Part shown: positions 43,747-52,456 of the stretch, piece by piece | Layout of the letters: the number at the start of each line of letters is the position of its first letter | Numbering within the stretch: the stretch's first letter is position 1 | Source: Cetobacterium sp. 8H | Lineage (GTDB): Bacteria; Fusobacteriota; Fusobacteriia; Fusobacteriales; Fusobacteriaceae | DNA length: 64,000 nt | Direction of reading: 5' to 3' | Assembly (NCBI RefSeq): GCF_014250675.1 | Contig: NZ_JACHTG010000005.1 | Span: forward strand, 84,174-148,173 | Position numbers and translations under genes: made by a program | The notes under the pieces: generated by a model | Seen by the model: only the letters and a program-made list of their open reading frames with translations | What the model was told of the DNA's origin: nothing | Databases searched by the model: none

Positions 43747-44946
43747 ATGAGTACAAAAACAAAAATGCCTAGAGCTTTATTAGCTCTTACTTTAAGTTCA
43801 TTTGCAATTGGTGTAACAGAATTTATTCCACTAGGATTATTAGCTGAGATGTCAAATTACTTTGATACAACACTTAGTTCTATGGGAATGGTTGTTTCCA
43901 TGTATGCCATTGGTGTTGCTATTGGAGCACCAATTTTAACAAATTTAATTAGTAGTTTTACTAGAAAAAATCAACTTATTTTTACCTTAATTTTATTTAC
44001 TTTAGGAAATCTATTGGCAGCAGTTTCAACAAGTTTTAATATGTTAATTTTAGCAAGAGTCATTTCTGGACTAGCTCACGGAGTATTTTTTACAATTGGT
44101 AGTATTATTGCATCAGAAGTTTCAGCTCCTGAAAAAAGAAGTCAGGCTATTGCAATTATGTTCGCAGGTTTAACAGTAGCTTTAGTTATAGGAGTACCTT
44201 TAGGAACTTTTCTAGGCAAAACATTTTCATGGAATTTTTCATTCTATTTAGTAACTATATTAGGGGGAATTGCTACTTTTCTTTCATACATTCTAACCCC
44301 TAAAACATTAAAAAAATCGGAAAAAGGAAGTCTTGGAGATCAGTTCTCCGTTTTAAAAGAATGGAAACTAATAAAATCTTATCTTCTAACAATTATCGGT
44401 TATGGTGGATCTTTTGTTCTATTAACTTATTTAGCTGAAGTATTAAAAAACGTAAGTGGATTTGGATCAAATATAATTAGTGTTTTATTATTAATTTATG
44501 GGGTTGCAGTTGCCATAGGAAATATATATGGAGGAAAGATTTCAGATAAAATGGGAGCTATGAACTCTTTAAAACTATTATTTTTCATACAAGTATTAGC
44601 TTTTGGAGCTTTTTACTTTACTGCTAAATCTCCAATTTTAGCAATAATAAATGTTTTTATTTTAGGTTTATTAGATTTTGCAATAGTCCCACCTCTTCAA
44701 ATGAATGTTGTTGAAGTGGCTAATGAAGTAGCACCTAAAGCTACAGATTCGGCAGCAGGATTAAATATAGCTGCCTTTAACTTGGGAATAGCTGGAGCAT
44801 CAACTATTGGAGGAATTGTAGTTTCTACAATAGGAGTTAGACATACTCCTTGGATAGCAGCATCTATATTGTCAATTGCATTTTTAATGTCAGCTTATGA
44901 AGTATCTAAAACTAGAAAAAATAGTCAAGTTTGTACTGAAGTTTAA
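43747..44946 (+). CDS. MFS efflux transporter (AraJ/YdhP type)
   Basis: The 399-residue protein has twelve helices and MFS features of the DHA1 subfamily: TEFIPLGLLAEMSNYFDTTLSSMGMVVSMYAIGVA, a YGGKISDKMGAMNSLK second-half motif A-like loop and GLAHGVFFTIGSIIASEV. It would export an organic compound. GGAGG precedes ATG 43747. Upstream tandem HxlR repeats suggest induction by an electrophile or drug. A terminator hairpin (44954-44993) follows. Confidence 0.87.
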   Translation: MSTKTKMPRALLALTLSSFAIGVTEFIPLGLLAEMSNYFDTTLSSMGMVVSMYAIGVAIGAPILTNLISSFTRKNQLIFTLILFTLGNLLAAVSTSFNMLILARVISGLAHGVFFTIGSIIASEVSAPEKRSQAIAIMFAGLTVALVIGVPLGTFLGKTFSWNFSFYLVTILGGIATFLSYILTPKTLKKSEKGSLGDQFSVLKEWKLIKSYLLTIIGYGGSFVLLTYLAEVLKNVSGFGSNIISVLLLIYGVAVAIGNIYGGKISDKMGAMNSLKLLFFIQVLAFGAFYFTAKSPILAIINVFILGLLDFAIVPPLQMNVVEVANEVAPKATDSAAGLNIAAFNLGIAGASTIGGIVVSTIGVRHTPWIAASILSIAFLMSAYEVSKTRKNSQVCTEV

Positions 44947-44953
44947 AAAAATC

Positions 44954-44993
44954 ATAAGCTAGAAAACATAGATAATTATACTTTCTAGCTTAT
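44954..44993 (+). terminator. Intrinsic terminator of the MFS gene
   Basis: ATAAGCTAGAAA and TTTCTAGCTTAT form perfect 12-bp arms with TTTT following. Confidence 0.8.
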
Positions 44994-45007
44994 TTTACAC
45001 AATTCTT

Positions 45008-45037
45008 ACTTTTTTGTAACCATTCTTACAAAAAAGT
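45008..45037. promoter_or_regulatory. Inverted pair of HxlR operator words
   Basis: ACTTTTTTGTAA (45008-45019) is the reverse complement of TTACAAAAAAGT (45026-45037). The same word occurs tandemly at 43637-43670, linking this promoter to the HxlR regulator. Confidence 0.62.
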
Positions 45038-45112
45038 GCGTACTTGTTAATAAAAATAAAATGAAATATAATCTCATTAAGAAAAAATGTAAAATTAATA
45101 GTAGGAGGTATC

Positions 45113-46222
45113 ATGAAAAGTATTTTTGATAAAACAAAGGTTGGAACATTAGAAATGAAAAACAGAATAATAAGGGGGGCTCTTTGGGAAGATTTAGCAG
45201 ATGAAAAAGGGCATTTAACTCCAGAACTTTCAGCTATTTATGAGGAATTAGCTCAAGGTGGAGCTGGGACTCTTATTACCGGTTATGCTTTTGTTACTAA
45301 AGATGAACAACCAAATCCTGGGATGATGGGAATTTATGATGATAGTTTTATTGAAGAATATAAAAAATTCACAGATAAAATTCATGAATATGGAGCTAAT
45401 ATAATAATGCAAATAGTTTATGGTGGTTTTATGACTACATTTAATGTTGGTGAGAGAACTATTTGGGGACCTTCTACTATACAAAATGAAAATACAGGAA
45501 CTTGGGCTAAAGAGATTACAAAGGATGAAATAAAATATTTAGTTAAATCTTATGCTGATGCAGCATTAAGAATTCAAAAATCTGGATTTGATGGTGTTGA
45601 AATACATGGAGGACACGGTTATCTTCTTAGCCAATTTTTATCTCCATATTATAACAAAAGAGAAGATGAATATGGTGGTAGCATTGAAAATAGAGGACGA
45701 ATCATATTTGAAATTTTTACTGCAATGAGACAAGCAGTAGGAAAAGACTTTCCTATTTGGATAAAGTTAAATTCAGCTGACTATGTAAAAGAGGGAGGAC
45801 TTACAGAAGAGGATAGTATGTATGTAGCAAGAAAACTTTCAGAGTTAGGTATTGATGCTATAGAAGTTACTGGTGGAAATGAGTCTATAAAAGAGGTATC
45901 AGAAAATAATTTAGGTGCTGCTAGAACAAAGGTTATAGTTTCAAAATCTAATGAGTCATATTTTAAAGATTATGCTAAAAAATTAGCTGAAATGATTGAC
46001 ATTCCAGTTATTTTAATAGGTGGAAATAGACATATAGATGTGATGGAAGAGATTTTAAATAGTAGTAAAATTGAGTATTTTTCAATGTCTAGACCACTAA
46101 CTTGTGAACCTAATTTAGTTAATATTTGGATGTCAGGAGATTTGAAAAAACCAAAATGTGTATCATGTAATAAGTGTTATTTTACACCAGGAAAAAGATG
46201 TATCTTCAATTTGAAAAAGTAG
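45113..46222 (+). CDS. Old-yellow-enzyme-family ene-reductase
   Basis: The 369-residue FMN TIM-barrel protein has FDGVEIHGGHGYLLSQFLSPYYNKREDEYGGSIENRGR (about residues 160-197), the OYE active-site region, and a C-terminal CVSCNKCYFTPGKRCIF cysteine cluster resembling the Fe-S-binding site of dienoyl-CoA/bile-acid-type reductases. It would reduce activated C=C bonds. AGGAGG precedes ATG 45113. It is followed by a nitroreductase 34 bp away; HxlR operator words lie about 75 bp upstream. Confidence 0.87.
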   Translation: MKSIFDKTKVGTLEMKNRIIRGALWEDLADEKGHLTPELSAIYEELAQGGAGTLITGYAFVTKDEQPNPGMMGIYDDSFIEEYKKFTDKIHEYGANIIMQIVYGGFMTTFNVGERTIWGPSTIQNENTGTWAKEITKDEIKYLVKSYADAALRIQKSGFDGVEIHGGHGYLLSQFLSPYYNKREDEYGGSIENRGRIIFEIFTAMRQAVGKDFPIWIKLNSADYVKEGGLTEEDSMYVARKLSELGIDAIEVTGGNESIKEVSENNLGAARTKVIVSKSNESYFKDYAKKLAEMIDIPVILIGGNRHIDVMEEILNSSKIEYFSMSRPLTCEPNLVNIWMSGDLKKPKCVSCNKCYFTPGKRCIFNLKK

Positions 46223-46256
46223 TTATCTGAAAAAGTAGATAAAAAAAGGAGGACGT

Positions 46257-46775
46257 ATGAATTCGATTTTTTATAGAAGAAGTATTAGAAATTTTATAGA
46301 TAAAGATGTTGAATGTGAAAAAATAGAAAGAATTTTAAGAGCGGCAATGCAAGCACCTTCAGCACATAACTTTAAACCTTGGGAATTTATCGTTATTGAA
46401 AGTGAAGAAAAGAAGACTGCAATTTCAAAACTGAGTCCCCATGCAACTCCTGCTGCAAAATCAAAAGTTTCGATAGTTGTTTTAGGAAATACAAAATTAA
46501 TAGAAAAAGATGATATGTGGCTACAACAAGATTTAGGAGCAGCTATTCAAAATATGTTACTTCAAATTGTTGAAGAAGGTCTAGGAGGAGTTTGGCTTGG
46601 GTTTTATCCTGAAATGGAAAGAGTAGATAAAATGAAAAAATATTTTAATCTACCAGAATATATTATTCCTTTTGGAGTAGTATCTTTTGGATATTCGGAC
46701 GAAGAAAATAAATTTATAGATAAATATGATGAAACAAAGGTAAATTTTGAAAATTATAGTAGAGAGAGTGAGTAA
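46257..46775 (+). CDS. Nitroreductase-family protein
   Basis: The 172-residue protein has FYRRSIRNFIDKDV, APSAHNFKPWEFIVI, LSPHATPAAKSKVSIVVLG, QDLGAAIQNMLLQIVEEGLGGVWLGFYP and the closing VVSFGYSDEE. It is a short-form FMN nitroreductase. AAAGGAGG precedes ATG 46257. It is cotranscribed with the OYE gene. It is the intact relative of the frameshifted copy at 39928-40417. Confidence 0.87.
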   Translation: MNSIFYRRSIRNFIDKDVECEKIERILRAAMQAPSAHNFKPWEFIVIESEEKKTAISKLSPHATPAAKSKVSIVVLGNTKLIEKDDMWLQQDLGAAIQNMLLQIVEEGLGGVWLGFYPEMERVDKMKKYFNLPEYIIPFGVVSFGYSDEENKFIDKYDETKVNFENYSRESE

Positions 46776-46894
46776 ATCTTATTATCATTTATAATCAGAA
46801 TACAGAAACTAATTTAAATGAAGTTTCAGAACCGACACATCTAATTACTTTAACTACCACTCTCACCTGGGATATTTCTTTGATTTCATATAAC

Positions 46895-46934
46895 TATAAA
46901 AGCTGTGGATATTGACTTATCCACAGCTTTTATA
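46895..46934. terminator. Strong bidirectional terminator
   Basis: 16-bp perfect arms TATAAAAGCTGTGGAT and ATCCACAGCTTTTATA with an 8-nt loop; lies between convergent genes. Confidence 0.85.
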
Positions 46935-46970
46935 TAACCTTTTTACTACCCTTTTCTAACATACTTCTAT

Positions 46971-47234
46971 TTAATCTTTTGAATTTTCCTTTATCATTTC
47001 ATTTCTTAATGCATCATTATTTTTAAATTCATTATGTAGTTTTTCATAATATTTTTGAGAAGCTTCTTGTATTGAAACTCCATTTTTACATGAATATGCC
47101 TCTATATTTTTTTGATCTATAGCTTGTCTTTCTTGTAAATTTTTTTCATAATCAAATGGCTTTTCACTTTCAGCAAAAGCGATACTTCCAACAAACAAAG
47201 TTCCTAATAACATCATTGCATTAATTTTTTTCAT
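46971..47234 (-). CDS. Small secreted protein of unknown function
   Basis: The 87-residue product has a signal peptide (residues 1-21, GTLFVGSIAFAES) and a mature helical, charged domain of about 65 residues with one Cys (AYSCKNG). GGAGG lies upstream of ATG 47234. No family recognised; a small periplasmic protein. Confidence 0.75.
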   Translation of the reverse strand: MKKINAMMLLGTLFVGSIAFAESEKPFDYEKNLQERQAIDQKNIEAYSCKNGVSIQEASQKYYEKLHNEFKNNDALRNEMIKENSKD

Positions 47235-47439
47235 TTTTTCCTCCTAATTATACGATAACTATAAATTAATAAACATAATTTAAAATATCTGTATTTCTTT
47301 TATGCTTTAATTTTAATCGATTTTAGAGCAAATAAATAGATAGCGTATTCATGCATGAATATTTCACCCTTTTTATTTACTTTTATTCTATTAAAAGGTA
47401 TTATTAATTATATTTGTATAATTAATTTGAGGTGATTCT

Positions 47440-47874
47440 ATGAAAAATAACGAAGGTTCTATACTACTAATATCCGCAATTAATAAAGAAATAAATTTTC
47501 TTTTCGACAACTTTCTCTCTGAATTAGAAATAACTAAAACTGAAAGTATGTACTTGAAATTAATTAGCAACAACCCAGGAATAACACAATATGAAATAGC
47601 CAAATCAAGAAAAATTGAGAAATCTTTAGTCACAAAATATATTACCAATTTAGAAGATAAAGGCTTAATCGAAAAAAAATTGCTTGATAAAAGAAAAAAA
47701 GGCTTATATCTAATTGAAGATGGTAAAAAAGCTATAAAATTTATTGATGATTTTCTCCCTGATCTGCAGGAAAAATTTAAAGATATTTTTACAGATGAAG
47801 AGTCACAATTTTTTAATACATTATTAAAAAAATTAAAGTTTCGCCTTGAAGAAGTCAACGAACGAAATTTATAA
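47440..47874 (+). CDS. MarR-family regulator
   Basis: The 144-residue protein has the MarR winged helix: NPGITQYEIAKSRKIEKSLVTKYITNLEDKGLIEKKLLDKRKKGLYLIEDG (about residues 44-95). AGGTGATT lies upstream of ATG. It is divergent from the secreted-protein gene; a short dyad is not obvious. Target unknown. Confidence 0.85.
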   Translation: MKNNEGSILLISAINKEINFLFDNFLSELEITKTESMYLKLISNNPGITQYEIAKSRKIEKSLVTKYITNLEDKGLIEKKLLDKRKKGLYLIEDGKKAIKFIDDFLPDLQEKFKDIFTDEESQFFNTLLKKLKFRLEEVNERNL

Positions 47875-47881
47875 AAAATTA

Positions 47882-47903
47882 AGGAGAGACATTTGCCTCT
47901 CCT
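47882..47903. terminator. Weak hairpin between convergent genes
   Basis: AGGAGAG and CTCTCCT arms with an 8-nt loop; T-run poor. Confidence 0.45.
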
Positions 47904-47913
47904 GTCTTATTAA

Positions 47914-48804
47914 CTATATTTTTTTAAAGGTCCATGCTAAGACTCTACTTATTTTTTGTCCTTGACTCATCTCTAAAACTTGACATTTTGCACCTAATTT
48001 TTCAAGAACTTTTATCGTAGGCTTTACGTTTTCCTTATTAGAAATTAAAGATGTAAAATAATATACTTGAGAAGCAAAAATAGCACTCTCTTTAGCCATT
48101 TTCTTAAGGAAAAGACGCTCCCCACCTGGGCACCATAGTTCAGCCTTTTGTCCTCCAAAATTCAAACCCTTTTTAATGTCTTTATTCCCCTTATTAAGAT
48201 TATCAACCTTCCTTTTATTTGCTTTTAAAGCCTCTTCAAGAGAAGAATGAAAAGGTGGATTACACATAGTTAGATCAAACCTATCATTTTTTTCAATAAT
48301 TCCTATAAATATATGATTTTTATCTTTTTGGAGTTTCAATTTTACTTTATTTTTTAAATTTTCATTTGAATCTATTATCTTTTGTGCATTTTCAATAGAT
48401 TTTGGATCTATATCTGAAGCAGTATAATTCCATCCATAAGTTTGACTTCCTATAATAGGGTATATACAATTTGCACCAGTTCCTATATCTAATACGTTAA
48501 TAGCCTTCTTCTTCGATAGCAGGTCTGCTATATAATGTATATAGTCGGCTCTTCCTGGTATAGGTGGACATAAAAATCCTGCTGGAATATCCCAATTATC
48601 AATATTATAGTATGTTTTTATTAACGCCTTATTTAAACATATAACAGCTTGATTGTCACTAAAATCAATAGTTTCTTCTCCAACCGGACTTTTTGTAATA
48701 AATGACTTTAGTTCTGGTAGATTACTAACTAAAGTTTCAAAATTATATCTTCCTTTATGAGGGTTATTTGGATGTAACTCCCCTTTTTTAACTTCTTTTT
48801 TCAA
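47914..48804 (-). CDS. rlmF: 23S rRNA m6A1618 methyltransferase RlmF
   Basis: The 296-residue protein has the RlmF opening ELHPNNPHKGRYNFE, the SAM motif VLDIGTGANCIYPIIG (about residues 95-110) and the catalytic MCNPPFHSS motif (about 176). It methylates A1618 of 23S rRNA. TTG 48804 is favoured because AAGGAG is 8 nt upstream; the frame from GTG 48813 overlaps that site. It is monocistronic. Confidence 0.9.
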   Translation of the reverse strand: MKKEVKKGELHPNNPHKGRYNFETLVSNLPELKSFITKSPVGEETIDFSDNQAVICLNKALIKTYYNIDNWDIPAGFLCPPIPGRADYIHYIADLLSKKKAINVLDIGTGANCIYPIIGSQTYGWNYTASDIDPKSIENAQKIIDSNENLKNKVKLKLQKDKNHIFIGIIEKNDRFDLTMCNPPFHSSLEEALKANKRKVDNLNKGNKDIKKGLNFGGQKAELWCPGGERLFLKKMAKESAIFASQVYYFTSLISNKENVKPTIKVLEKLGAKCQVLEMSQGQKISRVLAWTFKKI

Positions 48805-48999
48805 CAGAAACACTCCTTGTATCTTATATATTAATTTTATCGTTATATTTTATCATTAAATCCATTCCCACACAATAATAAAAATATTTGTAAAAAAATT
48901 TTAAATATTTTAACAATTACTATTGAGTAGAATGATTTTATGATTTGGGATATTTTTATAGACTAAAGTTTGAATTTATTATAATACCTTCTGTATTTT

Positions 49000-49035
49000 T
49001 TCTACAAAGAATGGTATAATATCTTCTACAAAGAA
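49000..49035 (+). promoter_or_regulatory. Promoter flanked by direct repeats
   Basis: TTCTACAAAGAA occurs at 49000-49011 and 49024-49035, bracketing an extended -10 (TGG TATAAT, 49012-49020) before the HEAT-repeat gene. The repeat may be an operator. Confidence 0.45.
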
Positions 49036-49051
49036 AGAGGAGATGTAATAA

Positions 49052-49483
49052 ATGGAAATAATTATAAAAGAATTAAATAATGAATTATCTTATCAAGTTA
49101 GATTAGATGCTATAAATAAAATCAAAGACTACGATTTGAATGATGAAAAGTATGAGGATCTAAAAGAGATAATAATAAAATTAGCTTTAAGTGATAGAGT
49201 ATTTGCTGTAAAACAAGCTGCTTTTTTACTTTGTCAAAAAAATAAACTTAAAAAAAATAATGAGGTTATTAATTTAGGAAAAAAAAATACAGGGTATTCT
49301 CCAAATGACATCAGAAAAATGTTTTTAAAAATCAAAAGAGAAACAAAGATGGAAGCTTTAGATTTAGATCTTTTTAAAGAATGTTTCCAAACTCTTTCTC
49401 CTAAGATGTATGATGTTATGTCGTATGAGCATATGTACTTTGATAATTGGATAAGAGGTATCTATAAATACTTATCTAAGTAA
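49052..49483 (+). CDS. HEAT-repeat-like protein
   Basis: The 143-residue helical protein has an N-terminal HEAT-like repeat pair (ELSYQVRLDAINKIKDYDL and SDRVFAVKQAAFLLCQKNKL). GAGGAG precedes ATG 49052. No catalytic motif is visible. A terminator follows. Confidence 0.65.
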   Translation: MEIIIKELNNELSYQVRLDAINKIKDYDLNDEKYEDLKEIIIKLALSDRVFAVKQAAFLLCQKNKLKKNNEVINLGKKNTGYSPNDIRKMFLKIKRETKMEALDLDLFKECFQTLSPKMYDVMSYEHMYFDNWIRGIYKYLSK

Positions 49484-49554
49484 AAAGTCTCTAAAAATAT
49501 TGCAACTCATTTCTTTGCAAAACTAAATTCCAAAAAAATGATTAAAAATATATG

Positions 49555-49585
49555 TGTAGAAGGTAAATTCCTTCTACATTTTTTT
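49555..49585 (+). terminator. Intrinsic terminator
   Basis: TGTAGAAGG and CCTTCTACA with a 6-nt loop and seven T. Confidence 0.85.
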
Positions 49586-49623
49586 CATAAAAACTAGAAC
49601 TTATAGGAAACTAAGGGAGAAAA

Positions 49624-50298
49624 ATGAGAGATAAAAATTACAATATAATTTTAGAATATATAAAAGAAAAAATTGAAAATAATACTCTAAAGCCTGGAGA
49701 AAAAGTTGAAACAGAAAGAGAATTAGCTGAAAAATTAAATCTTAGCAGAACTACAGTAAGAGAAGCTTTAAAAGTTTTAACTGCTATGGGAATAACAAAT
49801 TGTATTCAAGGAAGCGGGTACTATTTAAAGGATGATTTCAGGGATTCTCTTTTTGAAAACTTTAATCTTTTTTTTCTTTTAACAGGTCAAAATGTATCTG
49901 ATTTAATAGACTTTAGAGAAGGAATAGAGATTAAAGCTTTTGAATTGGCTCTAATTAATATGAAGGATGAAGATTTAAAAAAAATAAATGCAATATTTAA
50001 GGAGCTAAAAAATGCAGCTTCAGAAGAAGAAAGTTCTCTCATAGATGCAGAATTTCATAGAGCTATTGTAGAAGCTAGTCATAATATTTTTTTTATAAGC
50101 TTGTATAATTCATCTAGACTAACTTTAGAAAAGTTTATTAAAAATATGAGAATAAGTATTTTAAAAAATTCAAACAATAAAGATATACTTTTAAAACATC
50201 ATAAAATAATCTATCAAGCTTTAACTGAAAAAAATCTTGATTTAGGAAGAACAATTATAAAAGAACATTTTTTATTGATGAAAAAAAATATTTTTTAA
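49624..50298 (+). CDS. GntR-family regulator, FadR/LldR type
   Basis: The 224-residue protein has an N-terminal winged helix (LKPGEKVETERELAEKLNLSRTTVREALKVLTAMGI, about residues 22-57) and a C-terminal FCD domain (AEFHRAIVEASHNIFFISLYN, HHKIIYQAL) whose metal-binding His and Asp residues are present. Such regulators sense lactate, pyruvate or other acids. It lies directly before the Etf/lactate dehydrogenase operon, whose promoter carries the matching ATTGGT...ACCAAT site. Confidence 0.88.
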   Translation: MRDKNYNIILEYIKEKIENNTLKPGEKVETERELAEKLNLSRTTVREALKVLTAMGITNCIQGSGYYLKDDFRDSLFENFNLFFLLTGQNVSDLIDFREGIEIKAFELALINMKDEDLKKINAIFKELKNAASEEESSLIDAEFHRAIVEASHNIFFISLYNSSRLTLEKFIKNMRISILKNSNNKDILLKHHKIIYQALTEKNLDLGRTIIKEHFLLMKKNIF

Positions 50299-50316
50299 TA
50301 TTTTAAATCTCTCTTG

Positions 50317-50350
50317 AAAAGCACATATTGAAAAGATATGTGCTTTTTAT
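50317..50350 (+). terminator. Intrinsic terminator after the GntR gene
   Basis: AAAAGCACATAT and ATATGTGCTTTT arms with a 7-nt loop and T-run. Confidence 0.85.
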
Positions 50351-50374
50351 TTTGAATTTATATTCGAAATAAAT

Positions 50375-50432
50375 TTGACAATGTTTTTTCTATGAAGTAT
50401 ACTCCTATCACTAATGAATTGGTTAGACCAAT
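50375..50432 (+). promoter_or_regulatory. Promoter and GntR (PdhR/LldR-like) operator of the lactate operon
   Basis: TTGACA (50375-50380), a 17-bp spacer and TATACT (50398-50403) form a near-consensus promoter. ATTGGT TAG ACCAAT (50418-50432) is an exact 6+3+6 palindrome matching the FadR-subfamily/PdhR consensus, placed just after the start of transcription where binding would block elongation or initiation. Confidence 0.82.
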
Positions 50433-50449
50433 ATTATAAAGGAGGCTGT

Positions 50450-51238
50450 ATGAATATTATTGTTTGTATTAAACAAGTTCCAGGAAGTACCAATGTTAAT
50501 GTTGATCCAATTACAGGAGTTTTGATTAGAGATGGAGTAGATTCTAAAATAAATCCTTATGATCTTTATGCCTTAGAAACAGCTTTAAAATTAAAAGAAG
50601 ACACCCAAGGGAAAATAACAGCTTTAACTATGGGTCCACCTATGGCAAAAGATATTATAAAAGAAGCTTATATGATGGGAGTTGATGAAGGTTTTATTTT
50701 ATCTGATAGAAAATTTGCAGGAGCAGATGTCTTAGCTACCTCTTATGCTATTTCTCAAGGAGTCAGAACAGTTAAAGATTATGATTTAATTATTTGTGGA
50801 AAGCAAACAACAGATGGAGATACAGCTCAAGTAGGACCAGAATTAGCTGAATTTTTAAATATACCACATGTTGCAAATGTTAGAAAAATTATAGAGATTA
50901 AAGATGATTCAATATTAGTAGAAATGGATATGGATCATACTATTGAGATTCAAGAAGTCAAATTTCCATGTTTAATTACAGTTGAAAAAGGAATTTATAC
51001 TCCAAGATTACCCTCTTATAAGAAAAAACTAGAAACCTTAAATAAAGATATTCCTATTTTCAATTTAAATCATATGGAGGATAAAAGAGAGGAATATTAT
51101 GGCTTAAAAGGATCTCCTACCCAAGTTGAAAGAATATTTCCACCTGAAAAAAATAGTTCTAAAATTCTTTGGAACGGTAATAGCGATGAGCTAGTTGAAA
51201 AGCTTTCAGATAAATTAAGAGAATTAAAATTTGTTTAG
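50450..51238 (+). CDS. etfB: Electron transfer flavoprotein beta subunit
   Basis: The 262-residue protein starts MNIIVCIKQVPGS and contains INPYDLYALETALKLKE, TALTMGPP and the AMP/FAD-binding CGKQTTDGDTAQVGPELAEFL motif (about residues 119-139). ATG 50450 has AAAGGAGG immediately upstream; the longer frame from 50414 is rejected. It is the first gene of the EtfB-EtfA-dehydrogenase set, in the order of the confurcating lactate dehydrogenase of acetogens. Confidence 0.92.
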   Translation: MNIIVCIKQVPGSTNVNVDPITGVLIRDGVDSKINPYDLYALETALKLKEDTQGKITALTMGPPMAKDIIKEAYMMGVDEGFILSDRKFAGADVLATSYAISQGVRTVKDYDLIICGKQTTDGDTAQVGPELAEFLNIPHVANVRKIIEIKDDSILVEMDMDHTIEIQEVKFPCLITVEKGIYTPRLPSYKKKLETLNKDIPIFNLNHMEDKREEYYGLKGSPTQVERIFPPEKNSSKILWNGNSDELVEKLSDKLRELKFV

Positions 51239-51249
51239 GAGGAGATTAA

Positions 51250-52446
51250 ATGGGAAGACTAATAATTCATCAATCTATGATTCAAGAAAATATTATTGAA
51301 AATTTAATAAATATATGTCCATTTAAAGCTATTGAGAGATTAGGAGACAGCATTGATATAACATCAGCATGTAAAATGTGTAAAATATGCGTTAAGAACT
51401 CCTTAGGGGCAATAAGCTATGAAGAGGATGAAATTATTGAGATAGACAAATCTAAATGGAGAGGAGTTCTAGTTTATATTGATCACTTAAATGGAAAAAT
51501 ACATCCAGTAAGTTTAGAACTTATTGGAAAAGCTAAGGAGTTAGCATCTAAAATAAACCATCCAGTTTATGCCCTTATGATTGGAGATAATATTGAAACT
51601 AGTGCCCAAGAATTAAGACATTATGGGATTGATGATATTTTTATCTATGAATCAAAAGATTTAAAACATTTTGTCATTGAACCTTATGCAGCTGTTTTTC
51701 AAGATTTGATTGAAAGAATAAAGCCATCTTCTATATTGGTAGGAGCTACTAATGTTGGAAGATCTTTGGCTCCAAGAATTGCAGCAAGATTTAGAACAGG
51801 GCTAACTGCAGACTGTACAATATTAGACATGAAGGAAAATACAGACTTAATCCAGATAAGACCGGCTTTTGGTGGAAATATTATGGCTCAAATCATAACT
51901 CAAAATCATAGACCACAACTATGTACTGTTAGATATAAAATATTTTCAGCTCCTGAAAGACAGGAAATTCCTTCTGGAGGAATACATAAATTCTTAGTAA
52001 AAGAGGAATATTTAGATACAAAGATAAAAGTTCTAGAGGTCACAAAAAAAGAGGTTGAAGAGGATATTTCAGAAGCAGAAGTTATTGTTGCTGTAGGTAG
52101 AGCTTTAAAAAATGCTAAGGATATTGAAATTTTTCAAGAGCTAGCTAATTTATTAGATGGAAAATTAGCGTGTACTAGACCTATCATTGAAAATGGTACT
52201 TTAGGAGCTAAAAAGCAGATTGGATTGAGTGGCAGAACAGTAAAGCCAAAACTTATAATAGCTTGTGGAATTCAAGGAGCAGTACAATTTACAGCTGGTA
52301 TGAATAGCTCAGATACAATAATTGCTATAAATAGTGATGAAAGTGCACCTATTTTTAATATAGCTCATTATGGAATTGTTGGAGATATGTATGAGATTAT
52401 TCCTAAATTAATAGAGAATATAAAAAGTGGAAAATCAATTTACTAG
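51250..52446 (+). CDS. etfA: Electron transfer flavoprotein alpha subunit with N-terminal ferredoxin-like domain
   Basis: The 398-residue protein has an N-terminal extension (residues 1-60) with CPFKAIE and CKMCKIC, four cysteines (C23, C41, C44, C47) that can hold one [4Fe-4S] cluster. The usual EtfA follows, ending with the FAD motif [25 protein letters not shown] and [20 protein letters not shown]. The Fe-S extension is a feature of bifurcating/confurcating Etf. AGGAGG precedes ATG 51250. Confidence 0.92.
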   Translation: MGRLIIHQSMIQENIIENLINICPFKAIERLGDSIDITSACKMCKICVKNSLGAISYEEDEIIEIDKSKWRGVLVYIDHLNGKIHPVSLELIGKAKELASKINHPVYALMIGDNIETSAQELRHYGIDDIFIYESKDLKHFVIEPYAAVFQDLIERIKPSSILVGATNVGRSLAPRIAARFRTGLTADCTILDMKENTDLIQIRPAFGGNIMAQIITQNHRPQLCTVRYKIFSAPERQEIPSGGIHKFLVKEEYLDTKIKVLEVTKKEVEEDISEAEVIVAVGRALKNAKDIEIFQELANLLDGKLACTRPIIENGTLGAKKQIGLSGRTVKPKLIIACGIQGAVQFTAGMNSSDTIIAINSDESAPIFNIAHYGIVGDMYEIIPKLIENIKSGKSIY

Positions 52447-52456
52447 AGGAGGAGCC

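Noticed and set aside
43637..45037. Repeated TTACAAAAAAGT words as a CRISPR or transposon end
   Set aside because: Copies are few, sit at promoters near an HxlR gene and lack spacers of uniform length or transposase.
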